A stretch of DNA of 64,000 nt from an uncultured Flavobacteriaceae bacterium (GCA_905181615.1 CAJIYH010000002.1:822629-886628), one strand, 5' to 3'. Positions 11,245 through 18,536 are shown, counted from the first letter of the stretch. Notes: generated from the letters alone by a model not told the origin. Program-made: numbers and translations.

Positions 11245-11997
11245 CTAAAAGAACCATAACTTTATTGACATTAAACTAACCATGATAACCATGGCTATTT
11301 TAATAACCCCCTCCCCTTTATCGACAGACCACCGACTGGACCACCATGCCCCTAATGATGTTCCTATTGCTAAAACAAAACCAGTAGACCAATCTACTTT
11401 ACCGTTGTAAGCAAATAGTGCTAAAGCACCACAGGTGTAAATAAAGACCAAAGAGACTTTGGTTGCATTTGTTTTTATGAGAGACAACCGATTTACATTA
11501 TTTAAAAATAAAATAATAACAAAGCCAATACCAGCATTTATAAACCCGCCATAAATACCAATAAAAAAGAAGCCTATAATTGCATAAAACAAGTACTTAC
11601 CTGATAGTCGTTCTGCTAATTGTAATGAAGATGCTTTGGGTTTAAAAACAATAACAGCAACAACAAACAACATGATAATAGCAAGCAATTTATTGAAGGT
11701 TTCTCCTTTTATGTCAACTGCAATTTGAGCCCCAATTAATGATCCAATTAAAGCAGAAATGCCTAAGTAAATATTAAACGGGAAATTTGAAACTCCTTTT
11801 GACCGATAACCCGCAGTTCCAATTAAAGCTTGAAAAGCAATTCCAATTCGATTAGTAGCATTTGCAACATTAGGAGGAAGACCCATAAAAATAAGAACCG
11901 GTAGTGTTAATAAAGAGCCTCCGCCTGCTAAAGTATTAATTACTCCGGCCAACATTCCAACAATAATTAGAAGTCCATATTGAAGTATATCGTTCAT
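11245..11997 (-). CDS. TauE/SafE family membrane transporter
   Basis: A 250-residue protein with about seven or eight hydrophobic helices. The N-terminal half has GMLAGVINTLAGGGSLLTLPVLIFMGLPP, the family signature (glycine-rich loop, then L-P and an N-rich NVANATNRIG), and the duplicated second half repeats the pattern as YGGFINAGIGFVIIL...NATK. Members export organosulfur compounds, sulfite or sulfonates across the inner membrane, but most are uncharacterised and the substrate here is unknown. It converges with ribB with only one base between the stops, so the two transcripts must overlap. No sulfur-metabolism gene is adjacent; a SulP transporter is 16 kb away and unconnected. Confidence 0.88.
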   Translation of the reverse strand: MNDILQYGLLIIVGMLAGVINTLAGGGSLLTLPVLIFMGLPPNVANATNRIGIAFQALIGTAGYRSKGVSNFPFNIYLGISALIGSLIGAQIAVDIKGETFNKLLAIIMLFVVAVIVFKPKASSLQLAERLSGKYLFYAIIGFFFIGIYGGFINAGIGFVIILFLNNVNRLSLIKTNATKVSLVFIYTCGALALFAYNGKVDWSTGFVLAIGTSLGAWWSSRWSVDKGEGVIKIAMVIMVSLMSIKLWFF

Positions 11998-12085
11998 TGT
12001 GAAGTTTTAAATGAAGATATTAATTTTAGTATTAAAAAAAGATCAATATAAAGTTTTAAAAATTTTATTAGTTCAAAAAGGAATG

Positions 12086-12093
12086 TATATTTG
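12086..12093 (+). promoter_or_regulatory. Predicted -7 box of the tRNA-Ser promoter
   Basis: TATATTTG is an exact TAnnTTTG match ending 10 bases before the first base of the tRNA, the spacing expected if transcription starts just ahead of the acceptor stem. Confidence 0.55.
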
Positions 12094-12103
12094 CAACCGC
12101 ACA

Positions 12104-12188
12104 GGAGAAATGGCAGAGTGGTCGAATGCGGCAGTCTTGAAAACTGTTGAGGGTCACACCTCCGGGGGTTCGAATCCCTCTTTCTCCG
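12104..12188 (+). tRNA. tRNA-Ser, anticodon UGA
   Basis: An 85-base type II tRNA. The acceptor stem pairs GGAGAAA (12104-12110) with TTTCTCC (12181-12187) and the discriminator is G12188. The anticodon stem GCAGT/ACTGT encloses CTTGAAA, giving anticodon TGA at 12138-12140, which reads UCA/UCG serine codons. A long variable arm (GAGG...CCTC) is the serine class mark, and the T arm is GGGGG-TTCGAAT-CCCTC. CCA is not encoded. Two open frames that cross it are artefacts. The accessory region starts immediately downstream, as often seen at tRNA integration sites, but no integrase or repeat of the tRNA 3' end was found. Confidence 0.97.
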
Positions 12189-12198
12189 CAAAACGATT

Positions 12199-12235
12199 CC
12201 CTAATATATTTATAATCAATATGTTAGGGTTTTTT
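12199..12235 (+). terminator. Intrinsic terminator of tRNA-Ser
   Basis: CCCTAATATATT, loop TATAATC, AATATGTTAGGG, followed by TTTTTT. The 12-bp stem has a single T-G wobble. It begins 11 bases after the tRNA. Confidence 0.85.
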
Positions 12236-12480
12236 ATTTATATATTTGTACGATTATTGTACGGCCAGCATTATAAAGCCTAAAAAGTCCAGCCTAAAAG
12301 TTTCAATATTATCCCCACCCTCTCAATTTAAATCCGTTTTCCTTTTGGGACTGTGCTGCTCAAATGATTATATTAACTAACCAACCTTCTCTCTAAGCCC
12401 AAAATTGGCTTAGTAACTCTAAAAAACAAGCTTTAAAAACAGTTTTGTATATTGCATTTATAAATTAAATCTTATTTAAA
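12236..12480. other. Intergenic stretch without a recognisable gene
   Basis: These 245 bases hold a 7-bp hairpin (CTAAGCC, 7-base loop, GGCTTAG at 12393-12413) and C-rich patches unlike the surrounding AT-rich spacers, but no coding frame that I can support. The lipoprotein that follows has no clear TAnnTTTG box. Confidence 0.4.
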
Positions 12481-13233
12481 ATGAAAAAAATTATAACTAT
12501 TTTATTCTGTTCTTTTTTGTTCATTAATTGTGATTCAAACTCAGCTGAGATGATCAATTTTGAGAAAAACGTAGAAACATCAAAGGAATATTTCCAAGCA
12601 TTTTCTGATGAAAAACTTGATGAAATGAAAAGCTATGTAACCGAGGACTTTACGTGGTCACCCCCACCAACTGGAGTTGACTCGCTTGATATTAATACTT
12701 GGCATAATACCATGAAAGGTTTTAATGCTGGATTCAAAGAAATTAATTTCACTAAACAACTTTATTTTGCTGGCTTAGATGACAATCAAAAACCCAATGG
12801 AGATGTAAGAGTTTATGGAACTTGGGAATCGTTAAATTCTGTCACAAAAAAACCAGTATTAATGGATTATTATGCTGTATTGTTCTTTAATGACGAAGGC
12901 AAAATTTATCACCAAAGCGAATGGTATAATGCAGCTGATTTAGACCAAAACTCTTTGGTAGATGTTGTTGCTATAATTCCATTAACTAAAGGTTATAGCA
13001 CATGGTATAAAGGCTTTATAAAAGATAATACGAATAGAGAACAGTTTTGTGATGATTCTAGAACACTTGTCCATAGAGATGTAAAAGATCCGAACAAAGT
13101 TTCTGTTTATTTATATGATGTTGATATGTCAAAATTAGGAGAAATGATGACTGATCCTGCATTTGAGAAATTTGCACTTTCATTAGGAGAAGATTTAGCC
13201 AACAAAAAGGTTTATACCATTAGTGCACTTTAA
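12481..13233 (+). CDS. NTF2/SnoaL-like lipoprotein with C-terminal extension
   Basis: A 250-residue exported lipoprotein of unknown role. The signal peptide ends in a lipobox LFINC (Cys17 acylated). Residues about 25-150 follow the NTF2/SnoaL cone fold: ENVETSKEYFQAFSDEKLDEM, TEDFTWSPPP, WHNTMKGFNAGF, DVRVYGTWESL and YYAVLFFNDEGKIYHQSEWYN. Such domains bind small hydrophobic ligands or act as isomerases or hydrolases, and no catalytic set can be assigned. The C-terminal 90 residues (from VVAIIPLTKGY) look like a small alpha/beta ferredoxin-like unit. The next gene has the same two-part layout, so the two are probably ancient paralogues. A strong terminator follows. Confidence 0.75.
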   Translation: MKKIITILFCSFLFINCDSNSAEMINFEKNVETSKEYFQAFSDEKLDEMKSYVTEDFTWSPPPTGVDSLDINTWHNTMKGFNAGFKEINFTKQLYFAGLDDNQKPNGDVRVYGTWESLNSVTKKPVLMDYYAVLFFNDEGKIYHQSEWYNAADLDQNSLVDVVAIIPLTKGYSTWYKGFIKDNTNREQFCDDSRTLVHRDVKDPNKVSVYLYDVDMSKLGEMMTDPAFEKFALSLGEDLANKKVYTISAL

Positions 13234-13285
13234 GAATGTTTGTTTAAAAAGAATTATTTTTCATATTAATCTTATTTTCAATAAC

Positions 13286-13320
13286 AACGCCACTAATTAT
13301 TTTTAGTGGCGTTTTTCTTT
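13286..13320 (+). terminator. Intrinsic terminator, copy 1 of a duplicated element
   Basis: AACGCCACTAA, 6-base loop, TTAGTGGCGTT, then TTTCTTTT. The 11-bp stem is perfect. An identical stem follows the next lipoprotein gene (14236-14263). Confidence 0.85.
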
Positions 13321-13382
13321 TAATCTACAGGCATATCCTCTTCAGTTAGTTCTGGGATTTGTGATTTATAATAAAAAACTTT
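13320..13382 (-). pseudogene. Relic gene tail A (ends ELTEEDMPVD, stop)
   Basis: On the minus strand an open frame reads KVFYYKSQIP then ELTEEDMPVD and TAA (stop at 13320-13322), 6 bases beyond the terminator. It resembles the true 3' end of a gene rather than random sequence because similar tails recur at 14269-14316 and 14492-14544. There is no start codon or body. The plus-strand promoter of the next gene overlaps it. The parent family is not recognised. Confidence 0.5.
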
Positions 13383-13389
13383 ATGTTTG
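13358..13389 (+). promoter_or_regulatory. Complete Bacteroidota promoter (TTTG, 20 bases, TATGTTTG)
   Basis: TTTG at 13358-13361 and TATGTTTG at 13382-13389 are separated by 20 bases, matching the -33/-7 consensus and spacing. Transcription would start near 13396, which places the ATG at 13417 in the message and excludes the in-frame TTG at 13387. Confidence 0.65.
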
Positions 13390-13416
13390 AGTATTATTAA
13401 TAATAAATTAATTAAA

Positions 13417-14208
13417 ATGAAAAAAATTTTAACATTAACATTAGTGCTATTAATATTTTCTTGTTCTACCAATAATCCTAATTACGAGGAAAACTTGACC
13501 CTTGCTAAAAAGTGGATTGAGGCTTTTGAAACTGGTAATATTGACCTTTGGAAAGATGTAGTCTCTGAAGATTTAGTTGATGTTGCGCCTATTTATGGAA
13601 TGGGAGAAGTAGATTATAACTCATCACTACAAGTTGCTGAATTTTATGTGCAAAACTATTCAAATGTAAAATTTAAAAACCAAGTATGGTTACCTGGAAT
13701 AGATACACTGACGATGAAACCTGATGGAAGTGTTAGAGCATATGGTAATTGGACTGGTAAAAGTAAATCAACAGGTAGAAACTTTTCAATGGTCTCCTAT
13801 CATAATTTTGATTTTAAAGACGGGAAGATAGTCTCAACTGGAGAATATTTTGATGCAACTGGAATGGTGAATTCTGTTGGGCCTAACCAAAGAAATGTAG
13901 TTGTTGCCACTGCAAAAGTAAACAAGGATAACATAGATAAATTTCAAGAATTAATGGATTCTGAAGGTGGACTTTCTGTTACTAGAAATTATGATGGTTG
14001 TTCTCATCTAGAAACATTTTACAATAAAGAGTCAAGCACATATTTTATTATTGAATATTGGGAGTCTTTTGAGAAATATGAGACATACCTTGATTGGAGA
14101 TTCAATAAGGACCCTTCAAAGTTTACTGATAAAGTTTGGCCTTATGTTATTGGTGGTCAAGAAGGATTTACAGCATACTTTAATAACACTAAATATAAAT
14201 TTTATTAG
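13417..14208 (+). CDS. NTF2-like lipoprotein with C-terminal ABM-like (monooxygenase-fold) domain
   Basis: A 263-residue lipoprotein starting MKKILTLTLVLLIFSC, with the acylated Cys at 16. I use the ATG at 13417: the longer frame from TTG 13387 would begin inside the promoter and lengthen the signal peptide. Residues about 25-145 form an NTF2/SnoaL-like domain (NLTLAKKWIEAFETGNIDLW, PDGSVRAYGNWTGKS, FSMVSYHNFDFKDGKIVSTGEYFD). Residues about 160-240 (NVVVATAKVNKDNIDKFQEL, YDGCSHLETFYN, TYFIIEYWESFEKYETYLDW) match the antibiotic biosynthesis monooxygenase dimeric alpha-beta fold. The domain pairing mirrors the preceding gene. Role unknown; a secreted stress or small-molecule function is a guess. 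Confidence 0.78.
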   Translation: MKKILTLTLVLLIFSCSTNNPNYEENLTLAKKWIEAFETGNIDLWKDVVSEDLVDVAPIYGMGEVDYNSSLQVAEFYVQNYSNVKFKNQVWLPGIDTLTMKPDGSVRAYGNWTGKSKSTGRNFSMVSYHNFDFKDGKIVSTGEYFDATGMVNSVGPNQRNVVVATAKVNKDNIDKFQELMDSEGGLSVTRNYDGCSHLETFYNKESSTYFIIEYWESFEKYETYLDWRFNKDPSKFTDKVWPYVIGGQEGFTAYFNNTKYKFY

Positions 14209-14235
14209 TAATAAAACCATTTCTTACTAAATACT

Positions 14236-14270
14236 AACGCCACTAATAAACTTTAGTGGCGTTTTCATTT
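14236..14270 (+). terminator. Intrinsic terminator, copy 2 of the duplicated element
   Basis: AACGCCACTAA, 6-base loop, TTAGTGGCGTT, TTCATTT. The stem is identical to the one at 13286-13313, and the flanking 30 bases downstream are also conserved. Confidence 0.85.
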
Positions 14271-14316
14271 AAATCACAGGCATATCCTCTTCAGTAAATT
14301 CTAGTTTCATAAAAAC
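14269..14316 (-). pseudogene. Relic gene tail B (ends EFTEEDMPVI, stop)
   Basis: Minus-strand frame VFMKLEFTEEDMPVI followed by TAA (14269-14271), preceded by an in-frame stop. It is homologous to tail A, with a short deletion, and lies 5 bases past terminator copy 2 just as tail A lies past copy 1. No start or body remains. Confidence 0.5.
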
Positions 14317-14367
14317 TCACTTTTTGGTCATTTTTGACTCATTTTGAGTGTTTTTTGATCAATAAAA

Positions 14368-14393
14368 TGTTAATCTTCATATGAAGATTAACA
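14368..14393. repeat. 26-bp perfect palindrome
   Basis: Two 13-base arms, TGTTAATCTTCAT and ATGAAGATTAACA, meet with no spacer. It lies between the inverted relic tails B and C in a 332-base stretch without an intact gene (14209-14540). Possible roles are a regulator operator or the centre of a defunct mobile element. A 5-bp hairpin (GCCTC/GAGGC, 14405-14419) follows it. Confidence 0.6.
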
Positions 14394-14439
14394 CAATCCT
14401 TTAGGCCTCTATTTGAGGCTAGGGGGTTTAAAACAACCG

Positions 14440-14499
14440 TTACTCCACAAACAAAGACACTTCTTTAACCTCATCTGTTTCAACAAAGGTAAAAGTGTA
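14440..14499 (-). pseudogene. Relic gene tail (ends DEVKEVSLFVE, stop)
   Basis: A minus-strand frame of 19 codons, TFVETDEVKEVSLFVE then TAA (14440-14442), bounded upstream by another stop. It has the look of a decayed C-terminus. Its last 13 bases recur at 16142-16154. The parent gene is unknown and chance cannot be excluded. Confidence 0.3.
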
Positions 14500-14544
14500 T
14501 TATAAATACCTGAATTTACTTAGGAGGATATGCCTGTGATTTAG
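14492..14544 (+). pseudogene. Relic gene tail C (inverted copy of tail B)
   Basis: Plus strand: KVYYKY, a frame shift, EFT, an internal stop, EDMPVI and TAG. A perfect 20-bp inverted match links 14524-14543 to 14270-14289, and similarity extends to about 34 bases. Both a frameshift and a stop show it is dead. Confidence 0.5.
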
Positions 14545-14777
14545 TTGCATTGGTCTCTGACCCATTGAGCTGAATTTTGATGACCTAAACTACAAGGAGT
14601 AAGGACAAAGTTTGCAGATGCACCAATGGTATTTAGTATCTTATCTAAAGCATTTTCAGCTTCTGAGTCTGAAATAAAGTTGCTGGACTGCATTGCCAAA
14701 CACAGTTGTAGTTCTTCTTTGGTCTGCCCAAAAGAAACCATAGGAACTAACAGTAAAATAAGAAGTGCCTTTTTCAT
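14541..14777 (-). CDS. Small secreted protein, probably C-terminally truncated
   Basis: A 78-residue protein with a clear signal peptide (MKKALLILLLVPMVSFG, cleaved before QTKEE). The stretch ISDSEAENALDKILNTIGASANFVLTPCS resembles, from memory, the N-terminal part of longer flavobacterial secreted proteins that continue with an N-rich, metallopeptidase-like region. After TPCS the similarity stops and the protein ends 15 residues later, right at the inverted relic tail C, which suggests that a rearrangement removed the rest. No function can be given. Being exported and very short it may still be expressed, but I consider a decayed gene at least as likely. Confidence 0.5.
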   Translation of the reverse strand: MKKALLILLLVPMVSFGQTKEELQLCLAMQSSNFISDSEAENALDKILNTIGASANFVLTPCSLGHQNSAQWVRDQCN

Positions 14778-14893
14778 AATCTCTAATTTATCAATACAAG
14801 GGTATATATTACACCTTTTTTAGAAGCGATTATTAACACAAAATTGCATTATCCCGTCTGTATCATAACTTAAACTCTAAACAACTGATTAGT

Positions 14894-16003
14894 TTAGTGA
14901 TCTAGTGATATATTAAAATAGTTTACTTTTTCTCTTTTTTTGGTTTTTGCATTAGAATTTTTATTAGAATCAACATTATTATAACCTAAGTATCCTTTAA
15001 AATATAGAGAAATAGGGAGGTTGTCAACTGTTCGCCCATTTGTCATTTTTAATGTGTATCTGTCATCTTCTCCTTTACTCAACAGAAATTCACCATTTAT
15101 AAATTCAAATGCATTAGTCCCAGAATCTGGAGAACCATTTAATTCAAATGAGTTATTACTCGAAGCTAAATTTAAGACATTATAAAAATTACAGATTGTT
15201 TGTGTGGAACTTCCATCAAATAAACCTCCACAATCAAATTGTTCATCTATCCAGTTTTCTAATACACTTTCTTCATTAGTCTGTTCTACTACTTCAACAA
15301 AATCAATATGTGAAAAGTTTGTTTGATATAAAGAATTAAACCTATTTATATAATCACTGTAGGTTCCTTCTAATAAATCATTTTGTTTACTTCCCCATAA
15401 TTCAAGAGAAACACTTTGCCCTTCACCACTAAAACCATTAGAACTACTAAAGGATATACCTTCGGAAAACAAAGTCAAATCTAAATTATATAATGTATTA
15501 CCTTGACAACTTAAAATTAAATTACATTCTTCTTCTGTTGTGTCACAACCGTCACATCCGTCATCCGCTGGTCCGTAATCTTCCAAAACCCCATTTAACA
15601 AAGAATAAAAATTATTTCCTACCCTTAATCCCATATCATTATCCTCAGTCACATTATATGTGGTTTGTTGATGTGAACCAAGATTTTCAGATCCTGTATA
15701 GGTAGTTATAACTACTTCAATGTCTTCAAATAAATCATCGTCATTGTTTATATCTAATTCAACCGTTTCTTCATCAGAATCTGTTGAAATTGAACTTGAT
15801 GTTACAACTATAGTTCTTGTTTGTTGGGATCCTTGAGTTCCAGTTCTTGTTTGAGTAAAGTTTGAGGTTTGTTCTGAAAAGTCTGGTGACCAATTGGCAA
15901 ATTGTTCTATTGGCTCGGTCTGAGTAACCTCTAAATCATCTCCGCCACCTCCACAAGAAATTAGCACCAAAATTAATGTCAAACTAGTTAATTTTTTATT
16001 CAT
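14894..16003 (-). CDS. Large acidic lipoprotein of unknown function
   Basis: A 369-residue exported protein. The signal peptide ends in the lipobox LISC (Cys17) followed by GGGGDD, an acid-rich start of the mature chain like the export signal that sends Bacteroidota lipoproteins to the cell surface. The next 100 residues are low-complexity and Thr/Ser/Asp-rich. There is a cysteine cluster GCDGCDTTEEEC about residue 150, and a second half with SLELWGSKQNDLLEGTYSDY and SFELNGSPDSGTNAFEFING. I recognise no domain. The C-terminal KNSNAKTKKREK is unusually basic. It lies between relic-rich spacers and has no operon partner. Genes of this sort are often strain-specific. Confidence 0.65.
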   Translation of the reverse strand: MNKKLTSLTLILVLISCGGGGDDLEVTQTEPIEQFANWSPDFSEQTSNFTQTRTGTQGSQQTRTIVVTSSSISTDSDEETVELDINNDDDLFEDIEVVITTYTGSENLGSHQQTTYNVTEDNDMGLRVGNNFYSLLNGVLEDYGPADDGCDGCDTTEEECNLILSCQGNTLYNLDLTLFSEGISFSSSNGFSGEGQSVSLELWGSKQNDLLEGTYSDYINRFNSLYQTNFSHIDFVEVVEQTNEESVLENWIDEQFDCGGLFDGSSTQTICNFYNVLNLASSNNSFELNGSPDSGTNAFEFINGEFLLSKGEDDRYTLKMTNGRTVDNLPISLYFKGYLGYNNVDSNKNSNAKTKKREKVNYFNISLDH

Positions 16004-16240
16004 ATTTAGTTTTATTAATACGTATTTGTTTTATTTGTTAATGAAAATTTAAATAAATTTACAAGAATAACACTATAAGTTAAAGTGAAATTAGTTGTAT
16101 TATATTGTTCATGTTTTCAGGCAAGTATTTCTGTCAGTTAATCCACAAACAAAGGCTAAAAGGAGAATAAAAAAACAAGCTCCTTTAATCTATTGAGTTT
16201 ATATTTATTTTAATAAGAAAAATAAAAATTATTTAATAAT

Positions 16241-16828
16241 CTAATAAGGTTGTCTACCAATCCAGTTTCCTTGAGGGCTATATCTAGCAACCACATAAAC
16301 ACTTCCTGAAGTGCTTACTGCTCGAGCCATTCCCACTTCTGTGGTTGTATTCCATATCATTTGAGTATAGTGACCAATAACTACATTAGCATTCTTTGAA
16401 GATCCAATCTCGGCGTAAGTGTAATCCTTTATTTCATTATACCAGGCTGAGGAGGCGTCCTTTCCGGGTGTTTCACTAAAAGTAGGATTACCATTGCTTG
16501 ATCTATACGAGTACGACAAATTTTCGCCTTGTCCAGGTCTACTTTCATTCGAAGAATGATACATGTCGTCTTTGAGTGCCAAATTTTTTGCCCATAATAA
16601 AGCATCTTCTGCCAATGAATTTGACCAAGAAAGTTCAGAAACGCCAACTTCTTTTCTTGCGTCGTTATGAACTTGTAAAGACAAAAAAATATCCTGTTTT
16701 GTTAAAACACTGGATTCAATAGTACTATTATTTGAAGTTTTTAGTTCTTTAAATCCGCTGAGAAATAATACTGACGTGAATATTATTAGAGATAATTTGT
16801 TCATAAAAAAAGATTTCATTTTTAACAT
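16241..16828 (-). CDS. Secreted CAP (SCP/PR-1) domain protein
   Basis: A 195-residue protein with an N-terminal signal (MNKLSLIIFTSVLFLSGF) and a full CAP domain: LQVHNDARKEVGVSELSWSN (HNxxR motif), ALLWAKNLALK, the histidine in DDMYHSS, GENLSYS, IGHYTQMIWNTTTEVGMA (CAP1 motif HYTQxxW) and VARYSPQGNWIG (CAP2). The fold holds a shallow cleft with two His and two Glu that can bind metal; bacterial members have mostly unknown roles, some bind lipids or act on the envelope. Two upstream Met codons precede the best signal peptide; the start at 16828 or at MNKL (about 16804) are both possible. It is not in an obvious operon. Confidence 0.88.
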   Translation of the reverse strand: MLKMKSFFMNKLSLIIFTSVLFLSGFKELKTSNNSTIESSVLTKQDIFLSLQVHNDARKEVGVSELSWSNSLAEDALLWAKNLALKDDMYHSSNESRPGQGENLSYSYRSSNGNPTFSETPGKDASSAWYNEIKDYTYAEIGSSKNANVVIGHYTQMIWNTTTEVGMARAVSTSGSVYVVARYSPQGNWIGRQPY

Positions 16829-17041
16829 ACATGACTGTTTATTAACCCAATAAGGCTTTTGTTTTGACTACATTTCCATTTTATAATTTTCTCAGTTGAA
16901 AAAAGTGTTTGTTTTCTTTTGGGGCTTTAGCTAATACCCTATCCTTCTAATACTACATAAAAAAAAACCAAATAAAGTGAATATTAAGATAGTTTTTTAA
17001 TTTAGGAAAAAAAGTCTGAAAAATTGATAATTAATTGCCCT

Positions 17042-18244
17042 CTATTTCAAATCATCAAACTTTTGTTTCATAGTAGAGTTGCCTCTAGTCAGCTTTTTAA
17101 TTGACAAATCGTCTGCTTTATTATTGGCTAGTCTTAAATTATTTTCAGATGACAACAAGGCTTCTTTAGTCTTGTTAAGGTGTTTAATGGTTTTATCTAT
17201 TTCTTCGATGGCGGCTTGAAATTTCCTGCTTGCCAAATCATAATTATGAGCAAAACCTTTTCTGAATGAATTAATTTTATCTTCAAAATCAAAGATATCA
17301 ATATTTTGATTTTTCATTATATTTAATTCAGCTTTATACTTTAAAGAATTCATTGATGCATTCCGTAATAAAGTAATAATAGGAATAAAAAACTGAGGTC
17401 GAATGACATACATCTTGTCGTGTTTATGTGACACATCAATAATCCCTGAATTATACAATTCATTTTCTGGCTCTAGTAGCGAAACCAACACAGCATATTC
17501 ACAGTTCTTTTCTGTTCTGTCTTTATCGAGTTTGGCGAAAAAATCTTCGTTGCGTTTTTTAGAAGTAGTTTCATCATTTTCATTTTTCATTTCAAACATT
17601 ATTGAAATAATTTCATTATCAAAACTGTCTGATTCTTTAAAAATATAATCTCCTTTAGTACCGCCTAAAGATGAATCATTGTCTTTTTCAAAATATGAAT
17701 TTTGAAATGCCGATGCTCTTAATTTGTTGAATTCAACCTCACAATGTTGTTCTAATGTTTCTCCAACCATTTTGGTCGATAGCTTCTGTTTGAAATCTTT
17801 TAAACGATCAATTTCATCATCTTTTATTTTAATTAGTTGATCTTTAGACTGAAGTTTGTTTGTATAATTAATCTGAATTGAAGACGCTTTTAACTGCATT
17901 TCTTTATCCTTTAAAGATATTTCATTCTTTAAATGATCTCTTTCTTTTTCAATATCCTTTATAGCTTTATAAATTTCATGCTCATTTTGAGTTTCCACTG
18001 TTTTAATAGCTTGATTTAAATCCCCTATTTTAAGTTCTCTTTCATAAAGTGCTTTTTGAAAAGAATTTCTAAGATTTGCTTCAGCTAATTCTAGGGCTGA
18101 TTTTTTTTCCACATCTGCAACTTTAAGACGTTTTTCAATTTCTTGATCAAATTCTGAATTACGAACTTGATTTAAAATATCAGAATAATCCGTTTCATCA
18201 ATTTTAAAAGCTTTACTACAACTAGGACAAATAATATCTTTCAT
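17042..18244 (-). CDS. DUF2130 family protein: zinc-knuckle, coiled coil and nuclease-like domain
   Basis: A 400-residue cytoplasmic protein. It opens with [10 protein letters not shown], a CxxC half-knuckle like a small zinc-binding element. Residues about 25-155 are a strongly charged coiled coil. Then comes the DUF2130 core: [20 protein letters not shown] (161-180), [10 protein letters not shown] (Asp199) and MFEMKNEN (Glu218, Lys220). The D...ExK arrangement is that of PD-(D/E)xK nucleases, with which this family has been linked. [14 protein letters not shown] is a further typical segment. The role is unknown, possibly DNA processing. Some members sit in mobile or defence neighbourhoods, and this one is in the accessory stretch, but no partner gene adjoins it. 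Confidence 0.8.
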   Translation of the reverse strand: MKDIICPSCSKAFKIDETDYSDILNQVRNSEFDQEIEKRLKVADVEKKSALELAEANLRNSFQKALYERELKIGDLNQAIKTVETQNEHEIYKAIKDIEKERDHLKNEISLKDKEMQLKASSIQINYTNKLQSKDQLIKIKDDEIDRLKDFKQKLSTKMVGETLEQHCEVEFNKLRASAFQNSYFEKDNDSSLGGTKGDYIFKESDSFDNEIISIMFEMKNENDETTSKKRNEDFFAKLDKDRTEKNCEYAVLVSLLEPENELYNSGIIDVSHKHDKMYVIRPQFFIPIITLLRNASMNSLKYKAELNIMKNQNIDIFDFEDKINSFRKGFAHNYDLASRKFQAAIEEIDKTIKHLNKTKEALLSSENNLRLANNKADDLSIKKLTRGNSTMKQKFDDLK

Positions 18245-18343
18245 ATTCTAAATATAAGAATTGCTCAATTAAAAGGTGAATATATAGTCATGATTTTTAT
18301 AAGTACATACACAATTTTAATTCTATAGAATCCAATCATTTAT

Positions 18344-18433
18344 CTAAAAAATAAAAGTAACCCCAAAGCGGTGTTGCGTTTTATTGAAATTAGTCAGAAG
18401 TTGATGTGTGAATTTATAATTAATTGAGCATGC
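18344..18433 (-). pseudogene. Relic C-terminus of an outer-membrane beta-barrel protein
   Basis: Minus-strand frame of about 29 codons, ending NKTQHRFGVTFIF and TAG (18344-18346), with a stop upstream. The alternating hydrophobic pattern and terminal phenylalanine are the BAM recognition mark of outer-membrane barrel proteins. No body or start exists in the 290-base spacer, so a barrel gene once here has been deleted. Confidence 0.5.
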
Positions 18434-18536
18434 CTATGTTTAGCATATCTTAAAAAATACAGAGCCGATCAAGTTCCTTTTAAAAAGCTATATTTAATGA
18501 GCTTAAGAATTATAATATTAATTAAATAAACACGAG

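Noticed and set aside
11994..12283. Two open frames on opposite strands (65 and 90 codons) across the tRNA-Ser
   Set aside because: They overlap a fully folded tRNA with promoter and terminator; such frames across serine tRNAs are common artefacts.
13286..14263. Duplicated AACGCC...GGCGTT palindromes considered as integron attC sites
   Set aside because: They are short perfect stems followed by T-runs right after stop codons, so intrinsic terminators explain them; there is no integrase gene or attC-type bulged structure.
16150..16190. AAAGGAG/CTCCTTT hairpin after the CAP gene as a terminator
   Set aside because: The loop is long (about 14 bases) and the T-run lies in the loop rather than after the stem, so it is not a convincing terminator.
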